A DNA stretch of 64,000 nt, taken from positions 62,001-126,000 of the forward strand of contig NZ_JACJSF010000015.1 of the NCBI RefSeq assembly GCF_014698035.1, in the 5' to 3' direction. The notes under the pieces were generated by a model, which saw only the letters and a list, made by a program, of their open reading frames with translations, made no database searches and had not been told where the DNA came from. Origin of the DNA: Desmonostoc muscorum FACHB-395. GTDB lineage: Bacteria; Cyanobacteriota; Cyanobacteriia; Cyanobacteriales; Nostocaceae. This document shows positions 62,452 through 64,000 of the stretch, one piece after another. Made by a program: the position numbers and the translations under genes. Numbering within the stretch: the first letter of the stretch is position 1; each line of letters begins with the position of its first letter.

Positions 62452-63534
62452 CTAATGGTGAACTTGATGAAGGATTTCTGGCTTAATTCCCATTTCCTTG
62501 GTGTAAGGAGCAAGAAAATCATTTGGGGATAAATTCGCTGGGTTAACAGCAACGGCTTGATTTAGTGTTTCTTTGCTGGCAACTAGCTGTTCTTGCATCC
62601 ATTTGGCAAATGCTTCTTCTGACTCAACAACTACTGGCGCTCTCATTGCACCGTGGTAGGGGCCACAAAGTTCGGCACAGATTAGGACATAATCTCCTGC
62701 TGTTTTGGGGGTGAAGCGAATCTCGCTTTGTCTACCAGGGATCGCATCTTGTTTCAGGCGGAACTCTGGCACCCAGAAAGCATGGATGACATCGTTGGCT
62801 GTCATATTGATTTCCACTTCTCGCCCGATGGGAACGTGCATTTCACCTGTAGTTATACCAGTTTCAGGATAGGTGAAAATCCAGGCATATTGTAGACCTG
62901 TGACGTTGACCTGTAATTGTGCTGGTTTGCCTGCTTTATCAGGACTTCCCCCAATTGTTGGAGCAACACTACCGACACCTGGGGCATTCCGCAGTTGGGG
63001 AATTTGGTCAGCATTGCGGACTTCTGCGGTAGCTGGGTCTTGCATTGCCTCATCAGATTTTTCTTGATTGAGGTTAGGTTCGGTGCTGGGAGGAGTATCG
63101 CTTAAAGTTGCGGCCATCGCACTTCCAGGCATTGCCATAGACTCCTGATTCATCGGCGCTTGATGGATGGCATGGGGATCAAAGCCACCGATTTCGTTGT
63201 AGACATCAAAGCTGTAAACAGAAATACCGATAACGATAATTGCTGGGATCGCCGTCCAGAGAATTTCTAGAGGTATATTGCCCTCAACTGGTGGGCCGTC
63301 TTCATTGTCACCTGCACGCCGACGGTATTTAAATGCGGAGTAAATCAAAATACCTTCAACTAACAGGAATATACCTGTAGAAACGATCATCATCGCGTTG
63401 AACAGACCATCCACCAAGACGGCTTCATCCGTGGCTGCTGCTGGCAACAGACCGTGATTTTGACCGTACCAAAGGCTGGCTAGCGTTAGCACGATGCCAA
63501 TGAGTAATGTCCAGATTGAACTTGGAATCTTCAC
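62452..63534 (-). CDS. ctaC: Cytochrome c oxidase subunit II
   Basis: 360 residues. Two membrane helices (about 7-22 and 46-68) are followed by a periplasmic cupredoxin domain. The CuA ligands are visible: H251 in DVIHAFWVPEF, then C286, E288, C290, H294 and M297 in CAELCGPYHGAM. Between the second helix and the cupredoxin domain lies a ~85-residue polar insertion (about 118-205, methionine/alanine- and proline-rich), longer than in most bacteria and disordered-looking. First gene of the ctaC-D-E operon. Docking site for the soluble electron donor. Confidence 0.97.
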   Translation of the reverse strand: MKIPSSIWTLLIGIVLTLASLWYGQNHGLLPAAATDEAVLVDGLFNAMMIVSTGIFLLVEGILIYSAFKYRRRAGDNEDGPPVEGNIPLEILWTAIPAIIVIGISVYSFDVYNEIGGFDPHAIHQAPMNQESMAMPGSAMAATLSDTPPSTEPNLNQEKSDEAMQDPATAEVRNADQIPQLRNAPGVGSVAPTIGGSPDKAGKPAQLQVNVTGLQYAWIFTYPETGITTGEMHVPIGREVEINMTANDVIHAFWVPEFRLKQDAIPGRQSEIRFTPKTAGDYVLICAELCGPYHGAMRAPVVVESEEAFAKWMQEQLVASKETLNQAVAVNPANLSPNDFLAPYTKEMGIKPEILHQVHH

Positions 63535-64000
63535 GGCTTACTTAATTGAATTTACTACGTTATCTTAAAGCTGCCCACTTACTAAGGTAGTCTAGGCTGG
63601 AAGGCATAGAGTCCAAAGGTCTGAAATTTTTATTAATTTTTTTAACTATTTTACTAATATTGGGTACAAGGTGACTATCAGGAGGCATGAGGCAGGAAGC
63701 AAGAGGAGAAGGCAGGACGTAGAAGTAAGCCAGATATACTTAAAAGCTGGGGATTTAAGGACTGGGTTTTATACCCAAAACTAAAGTTTTCATTCATTAT
63801 TATTTCCTCCTGCCTCCTGCCTTCTTCTAAAATCAGTGGGAAAATTTAAGGAAAAATTTAGAATGTTTAAATTAATTGTGATTAATCAATTTTTCACATC
63901 TTGAAAAATACCTAAAGCTTCAGACAGAACCTTCCTAGAGTGATTCAAAGTATAAGTGAGTGCTAATCTATAAACCCTTAGCCTATACGCTAGGGTGAAG
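63535..64000. other. Region upstream of ctaC, to the window end
   Basis: About 465 bases. GGAGGCATGAGGCAGGAAGC (about 63681-63700) and CCTCCTGCCTCCTGCC (about 63807-63822) are complementary purine/pyrimidine-rich repeats. The ctaC promoter is expected near 63540-63660. No gene is seen up to the end of the window. Confidence 0.45.

Overview
The window is chromosomal DNA from a filamentous, probably heterocyst-forming cyanobacterium close to Nostoc/Anabaena. Direct signs are photosystem genes (psaI, psbE-F-L-J), pcyA for phycocyanobilin, plastoquinone-type ndhC-K-J, a Ycf48/rubredoxin photosystem assembly pair, very frequent HIP1 octamers (GCGATCGC), many short tandem repeats of the kind seen between Nostocales genes, a devBCA-type exporter and xisH/xisI-type genes. 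No rRNA, CRISPR array, insertion-sequence transposase or prophage was seen. One tRNA (Lys, UUU) is present.

Layout. 0-5 kb: GuaB3-type IMP dehydrogenase, thioredoxin, MarC, a nitrilase-family amidase and class II aldolase. 5.7-7.3 kb: a TetR regulator and a short-chain dehydrogenase whose promoters share a palindromic operator. 7.6-15 kb: tRNA-Lys, an aldose epimerase-like protein, pdhA, the division protein Ftn2/ZipN and pcyA, with repeat-rich spacers. 15.4-19 kb: devB-devC-devA-type exporter operon. 19-28 kb: HAD phosphatase, Uma2 protein, rpsB-tsf and recG. 28-40 kb: glycosyltransferase, PhoX-like phosphatase, PEP-CTERM protein, argG, DedA, a STAS protein, rpsF, an FAH-family protein and Tic20. 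40-43 kb: a 1023-residue unknown protein with internal repeats. 43-48 kb: photosynthesis cluster psaI, psbJ-L-F-E, ycf48, rubredoxin and ndhC-K-J. 48.5-56.6 kb: accessory region. 56.6-64 kb: phosphate-binding-type protein, Ser/Thr kinase and the cytochrome c oxidase operon ctaC-D-E.

The most interesting stretch is 48.5-56.6 kb. A small peptidase-associated protein lies 1 bp before a caspase-like protease fused to a formylglycine-generating-enzyme (C-type-lectin-like) domain. The last ~100 bases of that gene look like the variable region of a diversity-generating retroelement (DGR), and a stem-loop with a GGGA tetraloop follows within about 25 bases of the stop codon. No reverse transcriptase or template repeat is visible here, so the target would be served in trans. 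Further on, a P-loop ATPase overlaps a tetratricopeptide-repeat protein. The end of the latter consists of a dispersed repeat and is joined, in frame after one TAG, to the surviving 3' part of xisH, which still overlaps an intact xisI. A 21-bp heptad-coding tandem repeat lies just upstream of the ATPase.

The rest is mostly ordinary core metabolism. Start codons were moved inward from the longest open frame where a ribosome binding site or family length supported it. All functional calls rest on reading the translated sequence and recalled family knowledge; no database search was run.
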